A stretch of 64,000 nt of DNA from Verrucomicrobia bacterium Tous-C9LFEB. GTDB taxonomy: Bacteria; Verrucomicrobiota; Verrucomicrobiia; Methylacidiphilales; UBA1321. A program made the translations under genes and the position numbers. The stretch covers positions 1-64,000 of the forward strand of contig NEUU01000018.1 of the NCBI GenBank assembly GCA_002304345.1. The letters are read 5' to 3'. Below the pieces are notes generated by a model. It had not been told where the DNA came from, did no database searches, and saw nothing but the letters and a program-made list of their open reading frames with translations. Positions 17,903 to 26,384 of this stretch are shown piece by piece; the stretch's first letter is position 1, and each line of letters starts with the position of its first letter.

Positions 17903-18113
17903 TCCGCAGACGCCCATCGATTATCTGAAAGATAACGAGTGGCAGAAGCACGCGGAAATCCGCTCCGGCAACGTCACCATCCTGCGCCGTAGCACCGACG
18001 AACCGCCCGCTCCGAACGAGACCGTCATTCTCCGCTGGCGCACTCCCACCGAGTTTTCCCGCAACGCCTTCATGTCGAGCAAGGGCCACACGCCGAACGT
18101 TCCGGGAAAATAA
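17250..18113 (+). CDS. Possible overlapping gene: Ala/Pro-rich exported protein
   Basis: This frame is offset from the pseudouridine synthase tail, overlaps it by 653 bases and runs 211 bases beyond its stop. From the ATG at 17250 it gives 287 residues: a basic start, a hydrophobic stretch (IAIGLLVVPGLFGPM) ending in ARA like a signal peptide, a long Ala/Pro/Val-rich region, then a less repetitive end (LSPEALKARQDAEDRARAA, PIDYLKDNEWQKHAEI, LRWRTPTEFSRNAF). Codons after 17902 have high GC at third positions, as in real genes. The Ala/Pro part may be a by-product of the Arg/Gly-rich frame, and the true gene may start later (for example GTG near 17784). No ribosome site is visible. Confidence 0.42.
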   Translation: MKAKWKNFSGNRLAPSPRAKKRPLLLSRNIAIGLLVVPGLFGPMTVARAHEGITPAATIVLAATSVVSNAPRAATPVLAPNAPATPVAMIARVETNRAESVANAAIPSAVPVTPAAAVPPADPSPLAAPDRARIIAQATPTPSAPAPTEPKAPAITAPAQASPAVSAPPAPEDRPVRVGKLSPEALKARQDAEDRARAAQARGPAPAASSADRDADTNPQTPIDYLKDNEWQKHAEIRSGNVTILRRSTDEPPAPNETVILRWRTPTEFSRNAFMSSKGHTPNVPGK

Positions 18114-18125
18114 AGGCGGGGAATA

Positions 18126-18265
18126 TCCGCAGATTTCGCAGATGGACGCAGATTTAAAAACGGCTTATCAAGAACTCAAGAAAGAGATTCTACCTTTGTT
18201 TTTCTGAGTTCCTAATAAAAAAGCCTTTTGTCTTTTAATCTGTGTGAATCTGCGAAATCTGCGGA
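18126..18265. repeat. Palindromic pair of the CCGCAGATTTCGC repeat family
   Basis: 18126-18155 carries TCCGCAGATTTCGCAGATGG followed by ACGCAGATTT; 18221-18265 carries the inverted version (AAGCCTTTTGTCTTTTAATC, then GTGAATCTGCGAAATCTGCG). GAGTTCCTGA-type short repeats also recur on both sides. Related units lie at 24133-24171, 39177-39230 and 39752-39798. Confidence 0.7.
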
Positions 18266-18324
18266 CTTTCCCGCCCTTTTCCCTTCCTGAGTTCCTGAGT
18301 TCCTGATAAGCCTTTCCTGATTTT

Positions 18325-19710
18325 ATGAGCACTCCGAAAAAAGCCCTCTGGGGCGGACGTTTTGCCACCGCCGCCGCCGAACGCCTCCAACGCTACGGCG
18401 AATCCGTTTCCTTCGACTGGCGGCTCTACAAGTTTGACATCGCCGGCAGCATCGCCCACGCCACCATGCTGCGCAAAATCGGTGTGCTCAAAACCGCCGA
18501 ACTGAAAGCGATCATCGCCGGGTTGCAGGAAATCGAGATGGAGATTCTCGCCGGAAAGTTCAACTGGCGGCAGGATCGCGAAGACGTCCACATGAACATC
18601 GAGGCCACGCTCACCGAGCGCGTCCCCGCCGGAGCGAAACTGCACACCGGTCGCAGCCGCAACGACCAAGTCGCCACCGATGTCCGCCTCTGGCTCAAGG
18701 ACCAGATTCTTTCCAATCAAAAGGCCATTCGCGCGCTTCAAAAAGCGCTTGTCAAATGGGGTCAACGCGATTTCACCACCGTCATCCCCGGCTTCACCCA
18801 TCTGCAACGCGCCCAGCCCGTGCTCCTCGCGCACCACTTGCTCGCCTATGTGGAAATGCTCCAGCGCGATCACGACCGGCTCGCCGATGCGTTCAAGCGG
18901 ACGGATGTCCTGCCGCTCGGCTCCGGTGCGATTGCAGGCAGTACGTTGCCGCTCGACCGCGAATTCGTCGCGATGCTGCTCGGTTTTTCCAGCGTCACCC
19001 AGAACTCGATGGACGGCGTCAGCGACCGCGATTTCATCGTGGAATATTGCGCGGCCTGCGCGCTCCTCGCAGTGCATCTCTCGCGTCTGTCGGAGGATTT
19101 GATTCTCTGGTCCAGCGCCGAGTTTGGGTTCGTCCGCATCGGCGATGCGTATACCACCGGCTCAAGCCTCATGCCGCAGAAGAAGAATCCCGATATCGCC
19201 GAACTCGCCCGTGGCAAGACAGGCCGGGTGGTGGGAAATTTGATGGCCATGTTGACCCTGCTCAAGGGGCTGCCCATGACCTACAATCGCGATCTGCAGG
19301 AAGACAAGGAACGGCTCTTCGACACCGCTGATACCGTGCAGAATACACTCGAAATTCTGGCGGAGATGCTCGGCGACGTGGCCGTGAACAACGATGCTTG
19401 CGGCAAGGCCGCCGCTGATCCGCTTCTGCTTGCCACCGACCTCGCCGATTGGCTCGTGAAGAAGGGCATGCCGTTCCGTCAAGCGCACCACGCCGTCGGT
19501 TCTGCCGTCGCTCTCGCAGAGAAGACCAACACGCCGATCGACAAGCTCCCCATCGCCGAGCTCAAGAAGATCAGTCCTATTTTCACGCCCGACGCGCTCT
19601 CCGTCTTCTCCATCAGCAAGGGTCTCGCCTCGCGCCAGATGACCGGCTCGCCGAATCCCAAGCTCGTGAAGAAGCAGTTGGAGCGTTGGACGAAGAGCCT
19701 GAAGGGGTAG
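18325..19710 (+). CDS. argH: Argininosuccinate lyase
   Basis: ArgH splits argininosuccinate into arginine and fumarate, the last step of arginine synthesis. The 461-residue protein starts STPKKALWGGRF, has HTGRSRNDQVATD, the TVIPGFTHLQRAQP block and the fumarase/aspartase signature GSSLMPQKKNPD, all of normal spacing. It stands apart from other arginine genes here. carB, which supplies carbamoyl phosphate, is at 39950. The repeat pair at 18126-18265 lies directly upstream. Confidence 0.97.
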   Translation: MSTPKKALWGGRFATAAAERLQRYGESVSFDWRLYKFDIAGSIAHATMLRKIGVLKTAELKAIIAGLQEIEMEILAGKFNWRQDREDVHMNIEATLTERVPAGAKLHTGRSRNDQVATDVRLWLKDQILSNQKAIRALQKALVKWGQRDFTTVIPGFTHLQRAQPVLLAHHLLAYVEMLQRDHDRLADAFKRTDVLPLGSGAIAGSTLPLDREFVAMLLGFSSVTQNSMDGVSDRDFIVEYCAACALLAVHLSRLSEDLILWSSAEFGFVRIGDAYTTGSSLMPQKKNPDIAELARGKTGRVVGNLMAMLTLLKGLPMTYNRDLQEDKERLFDTADTVQNTLEILAEMLGDVAVNNDACGKAAADPLLLATDLADWLVKKGMPFRQAHHAVGSAVALAEKTNTPIDKLPIAELKKISPIFTPDALSVFSISKGLASRQMTGSPNPKLVKKQLERWTKSLKG

Positions 19711-19806
19711 GGGGAAAGTGGATCTTCGAGTACGCCTTAGGGCGGCGAAGGGGATCGGCTGGGATGCTTTGAGAATTTGAATAACCCAAAACTTAAAGAG
19801 TACAGG

Positions 19807-20394
19807 ATGCCTATGATTAGAGGCCTCACCGACGCCGAAGTCCTCCTCAAGCGCTACGAACAGGAGCCCATCCACGTTCGCCACGTCGCCAAACTCGCCG
19901 GACAGCTTTTTGCCAGCCTCCGCTCCTGGCATCAGCGCGACGACATCGCGGCGAATCACCTGCATCTGGCTGCGCTGCTCCACGACATCGGCTGGTCTCA
20001 ATCCCCTGATGGCTCCGGCCACCACAAACAATCCGCGCGGCTCATCCTCGCCCATGCGTGGCAGGAACTGCTCCCCGCCGACGTCCCGCTCATCGCCCAG
20101 ATCGCCCGCTACCACCGCAAATCGCTCCCGTGCGAAAAGCATAAGGCCTATCACGCCCTCGACGCCGGGCCGCAGCAGCTTGTCTGCGAACTTGGAGGCA
20201 TCCTGCGCGTTGCCGATGCCCTCGACCGCACGCACACCCAGCGCGTCCAAACCGTCACCGCCACGGTGAAACCCCACGTCATCGAACTCTCCATCCGCAG
20301 TCTCGGCCCCTGGATTGAAGAACGCCGCATGGTCCTCAAAAAGTGCGACCTCCTCGAAATCGCCAGCCAGCGCAAAGTCCGGTTTGTGGATTAG
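19807..20394 (+). CDS. HD-domain phosphohydrolase-like protein
   Basis: The product (195 residues from MPMIRGLTD) has an HD-type metal centre: HVRHVAKLA, LAALLHDIGWSQS (the HD pair) and IARYHRKSLP. The whole domain resembles the C-terminal domain of Ppx/GppA exopolyphosphatases, where the HD region follows a kinase-like fold that is missing here. A role in nucleotide or polyphosphate hydrolysis is possible but not shown. The frame extends upstream to a TTG at 19777; ATG at 19807 or 19813 is more likely. It follows argH by 96 bases. Confidence 0.8.
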   Translation: MPMIRGLTDAEVLLKRYEQEPIHVRHVAKLAGQLFASLRSWHQRDDIAANHLHLAALLHDIGWSQSPDGSGHHKQSARLILAHAWQELLPADVPLIAQIARYHRKSLPCEKHKAYHALDAGPQQLVCELGGILRVADALDRTHTQRVQTVTATVKPHVIELSIRSLGPWIEERRMVLKKCDLLEIASQRKVRFVD

Positions 20395-20411
20395 CCCGCT
20401 TTTTATCTAGA

Positions 20412-20604
20412 TTGTCGCAACGCTATGACGCTTAGAGCAGGGCAGCTGATCCTTCGACAATCTCAGGATGACGGGGAATGAAAGCGGTGTCCGGGGTAAT
20501 TTTCTGCTCTCACCAGAACACCTCGTTTTCATTTGAGATTACCTCCCCAATTCGTCATCCTGAGCTTGTCGAAGGATCGGCTAGGATGGTTCATGATGCG
20601 ACAA
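20412..20604. repeat. Large imperfect palindrome with GAAGGAT arms
   Basis: Outer arms TTGTCGCA (20412-20419) and TGCGACAA (20597-20604) and longer inner arms (20444-20475 against 20549-20582, core TCATCCTGAG and GAAGGATC) are inverted copies. The core resembles a sequence often seen as a dispersed repeat in bacterial genomes. The segment fills most of the gap between the HD protein and the next minus-strand gene. Confidence 0.7.
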
Positions 20605-20668
20605 TCAACTCGAAATCTACTCTAGCCAGCGTGACACTGGACCTTGAGGGCGACGATGACCGCTCTGG

Positions 20669-20878
20669 TTACCACCAGTTGCCGTAGAAAACGAATTTGA
20701 GGAATTTTTGGAGTTTGTTCCAAGATGTCGCTGCAATGATGCCGAACAGGAAAGCCAGCGCTATGATATAGCCAATAACGGCTTGTACGCTCTCAGGATA
20801 GCCTAGCCCTACTGTTATTGATGCGAAAATCAAACCTATGATCACTCCGGAAAGAAAACGGGAAAATGGATTTTTCAT
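20669..20878 (-). CDS. Small two-helix membrane protein, unknown
   Basis: From MKNPFSRFL the product has 69 residues and two predicted membrane helices (about 9-28 and 34-52), then a basic/aromatic tail ending in YGNWW. The base composition is AT-rich compared with neighbours. It follows the FucP-like transporter on the same strand with about 19 bases between, so it may be cotranscribed. I recognise no family. Confidence 0.5.
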   Translation of the reverse strand: MKNPFSRFLSGVIIGLIFASITVGLGYPESVQAVIGYIIALAFLFGIIAATSWNKLQKFLKFVFYGNWW

Positions 20879-20897
20879 TTCGATCTCATGCACGGGT

Positions 20898-22226
20898 TTA
20901 ATGCCGCGAACCCACCGGACGCGGCGTCGCCTGGCTCAGTTTGGGCCAGCCGAAGGAATAGAACGCGACATACGCGAAGCAAAAGAAGGGCACGATAAAC
21001 CCGCGCGACATGTTGTAGTGATCGCCCACCCAGCCCATCAGCTTCGGCATCACGGCACCGCCCATGATGGCCATCACGATGAACGACGACGCCTTTTTGG
21101 ACTGCTCGCCCAGTCCGAAAATCCCGAGCGCGAAAATCGTCGGGAACATGATCGACATGAAATAAAAGCTCAGGAATAAAGCCGCCACGGAGAGCCATCC
21201 GATCTTGGCGAAAATCACCAGCATCAAGGCCGCATTAATCAGTCCGTAGAGCCCCAGAATCGTATGCGCCGGCACTTTCCGTAGCAGGATCGATCCGCTG
21301 AAACGTCCCAGCAAAAAGAGGGTGAACCCGATATAGCCCAGCAACACCGTGGCACCTTTCTCATCCACAAAATAAGCGCCGTCGCGCAGGATCGCGCCAC
21401 CCTTCAAGAGCCAGCCCGACGCCAGCGCTTCCGAGACCGGCGGAATTTCCGCCACGATGTAGTTGATGAAAAAACTGAAGATGCCCGCCTGCGCCGCCAC
21501 GTAGCAAAACTGCGCGATCACCGCGCCGACAAAGTGAGGGTGAGACCAGATCGATTTGGGTTTGCCTGCCACCGGGGTTTCGGCCGTATACGCATCCTCC
21601 GCCTGAATTTCCGGGATCGTGGCAAAAAAGAAAACGGCCGCCATCACCAGCACGATGAGAGCCACCGCCAGATAAGGAATATAGAGCGTCTTGCTCGCCG
21701 CTTCCGCGCCTTCCGAGGAATAGAAAAACATTCCCCCCACCACCGGGCCGAGAATCCAGCCGATGCCGTTGCACGATTGCGCCAGATTGATGCGCGCGGC
21801 GGCGTAATGCGGATCGCCCAGCACTGTCGTATAGGGATTGGCGATGGTTTCCAGAAAGGTCAGCCCCATCGCCAGAATAAAGACGCCCAGCAGAAACGCC
21901 CAGAGCGAGGCAATTTGCGTCGCGGGGATGAACCAGAATCCGCCCAGCGCCACGATGAGCAGGCCGGAAATCAACCCGCCCTTGTAGCCCAACCGCCGCG
22001 CCAGCCACCCCGCAGGCAGCGACATGAAACAGTATCCCATGTAATGGGCCACCTGCACCCACGCCGATTGCGACTTCGTCAGGTGCAATTGATCCTGGAA
22101 ATGCTTGTCCATCACATCGATCATCCCATTGCAAAATCCCCAGAGCAAAAACAGGGAGCTAATGAGGATGAAGGTGACCGTGTAGTTCTTGCCATCCTCG
22201 GCGGTGAAAATGCTGCGCTTGGTCAT
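20898..22226 (-). CDS. Sugar MFS transporter, FucP/GluP-like
   Basis: The 442-residue protein has twelve expected membrane helices and the features of the fucose/glucose:proton symporter branch of the major facilitator superfamily. These are LFLLWGFCNGMIDVMDKHFQ in helix 1, the ETIANPYTTVLGDP motif and the NLAQSCNGIGWILGP block in helix 5. It should import a monosaccharide into the cytoplasm. No catabolic gene is adjacent; the only fucose-related genes here make GDP-fucose (49178-51149). An inverted repeat sits just upstream of its start (22233-22255). Confidence 0.88.
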   Translation of the reverse strand: MTKRSIFTAEDGKNYTVTFILISSLFLLWGFCNGMIDVMDKHFQDQLHLTKSQSAWVQVAHYMGYCFMSLPAGWLARRLGYKGGLISGLLIVALGGFWFIPATQIASLWAFLLGVFILAMGLTFLETIANPYTTVLGDPHYAAARINLAQSCNGIGWILGPVVGGMFFYSSEGAEAASKTLYIPYLAVALIVLVMAAVFFFATIPEIQAEDAYTAETPVAGKPKSIWSHPHFVGAVIAQFCYVAAQAGIFSFFINYIVAEIPPVSEALASGWLLKGGAILRDGAYFVDEKGATVLLGYIGFTLFLLGRFSGSILLRKVPAHTILGLYGLINAALMLVIFAKIGWLSVAALFLSFYFMSIMFPTIFALGIFGLGEQSKKASSFIVMAIMGGAVMPKLMGWVGDHYNMSRGFIVPFFCFAYVAFYSFGWPKLSQATPRPVGSRH

Positions 22227-22232
22227 GGGAAT

Positions 22233-22255
22233 TTCTGTCTCATCCTGAGGCAGAA
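22233..22255. promoter_or_regulatory. Inverted repeat immediately upstream of the sugar transporter
   Basis: TTCTGTCTCA, TCC, TGAGGCAGAA forms a 10-bp dyad with one G-T wobble, ending 7 bases from the transporter start. It could be an operator, or an mRNA hairpin covering the ribosome site (AGGATGAGA on the coding strand). Confidence 0.35.
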
Positions 22256-22568
22256 AAGGCGAGCCATTTCTTGCGTGGCGATTATCGCGAGAAGTGAATA
22301 ACGGTGCCGCTGCAGAGACTAGACGGATTCTGTGGTAAGTAAATCGGAGAGTACCTCATCAAATCATCCTAAAACGCGCTTATCGTAGTGGGGTATGTCT
22401 CGTACTGTGATGGTTGTGAGAGTGGACTTTTTTTGTAGGCGCGATGTAATCGGGTTGGAAGCGGGTGTCGGAAGGTGGGGGGGGCTTCCTGAAACGCGTA
22501 TTTTCTCTCGCATATTTTGCGAGGGGTCTCATAGTTTGGCCTGAATCATGCCTTTACGGAGCTGAACA
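22256..22568. other. Intergenic region with a degraded repeat copy
   Basis: No gene is visible. Bases 22384-22452 resemble the left part of the element at 52621-52768: both share a TAGTGG start, ATGTCTCGT, GTGATGG, TTGTG and a TTTTTGTAGG run followed by CGCGAT. The right half of that element is not recognisable here. The stretch between 22256 and 22383 should contain the transporter promoter, but none is clear. Confidence 0.5.
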
Positions 22569-23564
22569 ATGAGACGTTGGACGACCTGCCGATTTTTAAC
22601 GATTGGAATCTTCTTTTGCGCGCTGGCGAATCTGCCGGTAATGGCGGCTCCGACGAATGCGCCGGTTTCCGCTCCCAAGCCGGTGGCCACCACGACGGCT
22701 TCCACTCCAGCCGCCGCCCCCAAACCGGCGGCAACCAGCACGGCTTTGCCGCTGCCCACGACACCTTCCGCGCCGGTGGCTCCTGCCGCCCCCGTGACCC
22801 CCGCTCCGGCGGCTGTGGCTCCCGTGACAGTGTCGCTGAGTGCGCCGGTTGTGGCGAATCCGGACATGGTCTGTCCGGTTTTGCCCGACGAGAAATCGGA
22901 CACCAAGTACGCGAAGGTGTTGGACGGGAAGATTTATTATTTCTGCTGCGCCCGCTGTCTGACGAAGTTTTCCGAGGACCCGCAGAAGTACATCGCCGAG
23001 ATGCACAATCGCGCCACGGTCTATGCCAGCGCGGAAACCACCGCTTCGGCGCAGGTGGTGCCGTCGGTGACCGAGGTGATCTCCGATGTGGCGGGTTCCA
23101 GCAAGCCGGAGCCACCGCTGTCCGATGACGAACGCATCCTGCGCTTTGCCGGTTATTTCCACCCGCTGCTGGTGCACTTCCCGATTGCGCTGGTCTTCAC
23201 GGCGGCGCTGGCGGAGTTTTTTCTGGCCTTCACGGGCCGCCGTTTCTTTGCGCCGGTGTCGCTCTTCGCGATTCGGTTTGCGGCGGCGATGATCATCTTT
23301 ACCGCGCTCAGTGGCTGGGCCGCCGCTTCCGGGGGCGGAGAGGCCGCGCCGAGCAGCACGGATTGGATTCTGGAATGGCACCGCTGGCTGGGCATCGGCA
23401 CGGCGTCGTTCACGGTGCTGGTGGCGGTGGTGTCGCTGTGGATTTCGCAGGAGTCGGAGCGGTTGTTCTATCGCTGGTTGCTGTATCTGGCGGCAGCGGC
23501 GGTGGGCGTGACCGGTCACTTCGGCGGAATGCTGGTCTACGGCCAGAATTATTTCCGGTGGTAA
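22569..23564 (+). CDS. Exported YHS-like metal-binding protein with DUF2231 membrane domain
   Basis: The 331-residue protein has a signal peptide (cleavage near VMAAPT), an Ala/Pro/Thr-rich linker to about residue 95, and a YHS/TRASH-type motif (CPVLPDEK then YYFCCARCLTKFSEDPQKYI, about 99-142). A DUF2231 domain of four membrane helices (about 190-330) follows, with HPLLVHFPIALVF and EWHRWLGIGT. YHS-like Cys clusters bind copper or other heavy metals, and DUF2231 is a membrane domain often next to cytochromes. A role in metal handling at the envelope is inferred. ruvC follows 22 bases downstream, which may be coincidental. Confidence 0.75.
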   Translation: MRRWTTCRFLTIGIFFCALANLPVMAAPTNAPVSAPKPVATTTASTPAAAPKPAATSTALPLPTTPSAPVAPAAPVTPAPAAVAPVTVSLSAPVVANPDMVCPVLPDEKSDTKYAKVLDGKIYYFCCARCLTKFSEDPQKYIAEMHNRATVYASAETTASAQVVPSVTEVISDVAGSSKPEPPLSDDERILRFAGYFHPLLVHFPIALVFTAALAEFFLAFTGRRFFAPVSLFAIRFAAAMIIFTALSGWAAASGGGEAAPSSTDWILEWHRWLGIGTASFTVLVAVVSLWISQESERLFYRWLLYLAAAAVGVTGHFGGMLVYGQNYFRW

Positions 23565-23586
23565 GCAGCGTGACGCTGCACCCAGT

Positions 23587-24078
23587 ATGATCATCCTCGG
23601 CATCGATCCTTCGTTGCGCAGCACGGGCTATGGGGTGATTTCCTATGTGGCGGGCAAGCCGAAGGTGATCACTTTTGGCGAGATCAAGAATCCGCCCGCC
23701 CGCACGCATCTGCAATGTTTGGTCGAAATCCATCGGCGCATCACGGAGATCATCACTCTCACCAAACCCGATGAGGCGGCGGTGGAGGGGGTCATCTACG
23801 TGCACAGTCACCAGATCGCCATCACGATGGGAGCGGCGCGCGGGGCGTCACTGCTGGCTCTGGGGCAGGCGGGATTGCCCGTGTACGAATACGCGCCGCG
23901 CCGGGTGAAGTCCGCGACGACCGGCCGTGGCGGCGCGCAAAAGCAGCAGGTGGCCTTCATGATGCGTGCGTTGTTGGGCCTGACGGAAAATCCGTCGCCC
24001 GACGCGGCGGATGCGCTGGCGATTGCGTTGACGCACGCGCAGAGCGCGGCGGGACTGAAGTTGTCGAAGCGGCTGTAG
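23587..24078 (+). CDS. ruvC: Crossover junction endodeoxyribonuclease RuvC
   Basis: RuvC resolves Holliday junctions by symmetrical cleavage. All four catalytic acids are placed as in E. coli: Asp7 (GIDPSLRSTGYG), Glu67 (AAVEGVIY), Asp139 and Asp142 (SPDAADALAIA). The protein has 163 residues, normal length. It is the first of the ruvC-ruvA-ruvB-lexA series; an oppositely oriented small membrane gene and a repeat separate it from ruvA. Confidence 0.97.
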   Translation: MIILGIDPSLRSTGYGVISYVAGKPKVITFGEIKNPPARTHLQCLVEIHRRITEIITLTKPDEAAVEGVIYVHSHQIAITMGAARGASLLALGQAGLPVYEYAPRRVKSATTGRGGAQKQQVAFMMRALLGLTENPSPDAADALAIALTHAQSAAGLKLSKRL

Positions 24079-24080
24079 GC

Positions 24081-24171
24081 ATTGCCAATTTCCAATCGCC
24101 AAATGCCAATTGGAGAGGGGGAAGCGGAAGGGGGCGGATGGACGCCGATTTTTTAAAGCCTTTTGCCTTTT
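24081..24171. repeat. Composite dispersed repeat copy after ruvC
   Basis: 24081-24113 reads ATTGCCAATTTCCAATCGCC and onward; 24133-24171 carries GGCGGATGGACGCCGATTTT followed by AAAGCCTTTTGCC. The same two modules occur inverted at 39752-39847 and in altered form at 39148-39230. Confidence 0.7.
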
Positions 24172-24194
24172 AAAATGGGCAATACAGCGCGGCT

Positions 24195-24614
24195 CTAATT
24201 ATCCCAATAGCGTTGGTCCTGGGCCTTGTGGCGGTGGCCGCTATTGGCTTCGAGCAGCGCTTCGGGCCGGGAGGCGGCGTTGCCATCCCAATTTTCCAGC
24301 GCGAGGAGCAGGCGGTCGAGATCCTTGTCGGTGATGGCGCGTTTGCGTCCTTCCAAAGAAGAGGCGTCTGTGCGGTTGATACCGTTCATGAGATCGTCGA
24401 GCCGTTCGAATTCCCAATACTTTTCGCCGAGGTAACGGAAGTAAACGGTGGCGGCGTAGAGGACTCCCGCCAGGGCGAGGAAATCCCACCGTTGGTAGAT
24501 GACGGCGAGCAGCGGCATAAAGAAGACGCTGAGATTCAGGGGGATCGGCACCAGATAGAGAATGCGGAGGAGTATTTCCCTCGGCGAGTTGAACGTGGTG
24601 GAATCGGTCTTCAT
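24195..24614 (-). CDS. Small membrane protein of unknown function
   Basis: From MKTDSTTFNS the product has 139 residues with two adjacent hydrophobic helices (about 17-60, LVPIPLNLSVFFMPLLAVIY and the next segment). A charged cytoplasmic C-terminal part of about 80 residues ends in HKAQDQRYWDN. I recognise no family. It lies antisense between ruvC and ruvA. The longer frame to 24695 would have a hydrophilic N-terminus and is less likely. Confidence 0.55.
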   Translation of the reverse strand: MKTDSTTFNSPREILLRILYLVPIPLNLSVFFMPLLAVIYQRWDFLALAGVLYAATVYFRYLGEKYWEFERLDDLMNGINRTDASSLEGRKRAITDKDLDRLLLALENWDGNAASRPEALLEANSGHRHKAQDQRYWDN

Positions 24615-24745
24615 GCAATTCTCTCCCTGTTTTGTCGGCGCGGGATCGAGGTTGTTGAGTTCTAATGCTACGGAATCCGAATGGGAGGTGGGCATTTTTG
24701 GCAGTGGACAAGTGGGGGGCGGTCGGGTGAAATTCGGTTTCCATC

Positions 24746-25345
24746 ATGATTGCATTCCTTCACGGTCCATTGATTGAGGTGTTGCCGACCCAGGCGGTCA
24801 TCGAAGCGGGCGGGGTGGGGTACGAGGTGTTGATCCCCCTGTCGACCTACGACAAGTTGCCGCCGCCGCCCTCGCCGGTGAAATTGCTCACCCATCTGCA
24901 AGTGCGCGAGGATGCGCATGTGCTGTACGGATTCGCCACGGCGGAGGAGCGGGATTTGTTCCGGTTGCTGATCAATCACGTGAGCGGGATTGGTCCCAAG
25001 ACGGCGTTGGCCGTGTTGAGCGGCGCGCCGCCAGTGCTCTTCAAGGGCGCGGTTGTCTCGGGCGATATCGCGATGCTGAGCAAGATCAAGGGCGTCGGCA
25101 AGAAGACGGCCGAGCGCATTATTGTGGAACTGCGCGACAAGGTCGGCGTTTCCGCCGCGTGGGAAGCGGCCTCGGCGAAGAACACGCTTTCGCCCGACGA
25201 GCAGCACGTCAACGACGCGGTGCTGGCGCTGATTTCACTCGGCTTCAAACAGGTGGAAGCGCACAAGGCGGTCCGGGCGACGCTCGATCGCAAGCCCAAC
25301 GCGGGCGTGGAAGATATGATCCGCGAGGCGTTGAAAATTCTCTAG
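24746..25345 (+). CDS. ruvA: Holliday junction branch migration protein RuvA
   Basis: RuvA binds the four-way junction and loads RuvB. The 199-residue protein has the N-terminal OB domain (MIAFLHGPLIEVLPTQAVIE), the paired helix-hairpin-helix motifs (LLINHVSGIGPKTALAVLS and KIKGVGKKTAERIIVELRD) and the C-terminal RuvB-binding domain ending DMIREALKIL. ruvB starts 25 bases after it. Confidence 0.97.
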   Translation: MIAFLHGPLIEVLPTQAVIEAGGVGYEVLIPLSTYDKLPPPPSPVKLLTHLQVREDAHVLYGFATAEERDLFRLLINHVSGIGPKTALAVLSGAPPVLFKGAVVSGDIAMLSKIKGVGKKTAERIIVELRDKVGVSAAWEAASAKNTLSPDEQHVNDAVLALISLGFKQVEAHKAVRATLDRKPNAGVEDMIREALKIL

Positions 25346-25370
25346 CAAGCACTAAGCTCCATTCATCGTT

Positions 25371-26384
25371 ATGCCCGATCCCGATTCCTTTAATATTCCC
25401 GCGGAAGACTCCGCGCTGGAACTCTCCCTGCGTCCGACCCTGATCGAGGATTTCACCGGTCAGCAACGGGTGAAGGATCGGCTCGCGGTGATGATCGAGG
25501 CGGCGCAATCGCGGGGCGACGCGCTGGAGCATTTGCTTTTCAGCGGGCCTCCCGGCTTGGGCAAGACGTCGCTCGCCCATATCGTGGCGCGCGCGATGGG
25601 CGCGGGAATCAAATGCACGTCGGGCCCGGTGGTGGAGAAGGCGGGAGACTTGGCCGGGCTGCTGACCACGTTGGAAAAGGGCGACGTGTTGTTCATCGAT
25701 GAAATTCACCGCCTGAACAAGAACATCGAGGAGTATCTCTATCCCGCGATGGAAGATTTCCGGTTGGATATCATCATCGACCAGGGACCCAACGCGCGCA
25801 GCGTGCGGCTCAATCTGCCGAAGTTCACGCTCATCGGCGCGACAACGCGCGCGGGCATGCTGAGTGCGCCGTTGCGGTCGCGCTTCGGCATGGTGAACCG
25901 GCTGGATTATTATGACGCGGAGACGCTCACGACTATCGTCGAGCGGTCGGGGCGGATTCTGAGCGTCGACATGGACGCGGAGGCGGCGCACGAGATCGCG
26001 CGTCGCTCGCGCGGCACGCCGCGCATTGCGAATAATTTATTGCGCTGGGTGCGCGACTTCGCCACGGTGCGCTCCAAGGGGAAGATCGATCGCGACTCCG
26101 CCGATGCGGCGTTGCAGATGCTGGAGATCGATCAGGACGGCCTGGATGAGATGGATAAGCGGTTGATCGAGGCGTTGATTCATAAATTCGATGGCGGTCC
26201 GGTCGGTTTGAATTCGCTCGCGGTGGCCGTGGGCGAGGAAGCCGGAACGCTGGAGGAAGTGCACGAGCCCTATCTGATTCTGGAAGGGTTCATCAAGCGC
26301 ACGCCGCAGGGGCGCGTGGCGGCGCAACGTTCCTACGACAAGCTCGGGCTGAAGCCGAAGAAGTCGCAGGAAGAGTTATTTTAG
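25371..26384 (+). CDS. ruvB: Holliday junction branch migration helicase RuvB
   Basis: RuvB is the hexameric AAA+ motor of branch migration. The 337-residue protein has Walker [16 protein letters not shown], Walker [11 protein letters not shown], the sensor/arginine-finger region [18 protein letters not shown] and a winged-helix C-terminus with FIKRTPQGR. The start at [10 protein letters not shown] fits the usual acidic N-terminus. It lies in the same transcript as ruvA; lexA follows 81 bases later behind its own promoter. Confidence 0.98.
   Translation: MPDPDSFNIPAEDSALELSLRPTLIEDFTGQQRVKDRLAVMIEAAQSRGDALEHLLFSGPPGLGKTSLAHIVARAMGAGIKCTSGPVVEKAGDLAGLLTTLEKGDVLFIDEIHRLNKNIEEYLYPAMEDFRLDIIIDQGPNARSVRLNLPKFTLIGATTRAGMLSAPLRSRFGMVNRLDYYDAETLTTIVERSGRILSVDMDAEAAHEIARRSRGTPRIANNLLRWVRDFATVRSKGKIDRDSADAALQMLEIDQDGLDEMDKRLIEALIHKFDGGPVGLNSLAVAVGEEAGTLEEVHEPYLILEGFIKRTPQGRVAAQRSYDKLGLKPKKSQEELF

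Noticed and set aside
16412..17917. Long minus-strand open frame (501 residues) across the pseudouridine synthase gene
   Set aside because: It is antisense to a clear S4/pseudouridine synthase gene, has an Ala/Gly-rich composition expected of high-GC antisense frames, and shows no domain.
20412..20604. CRISPR or tandem repeat
   Set aside because: The repeats are inverted and not regularly spaced, and no cas gene is in the window.
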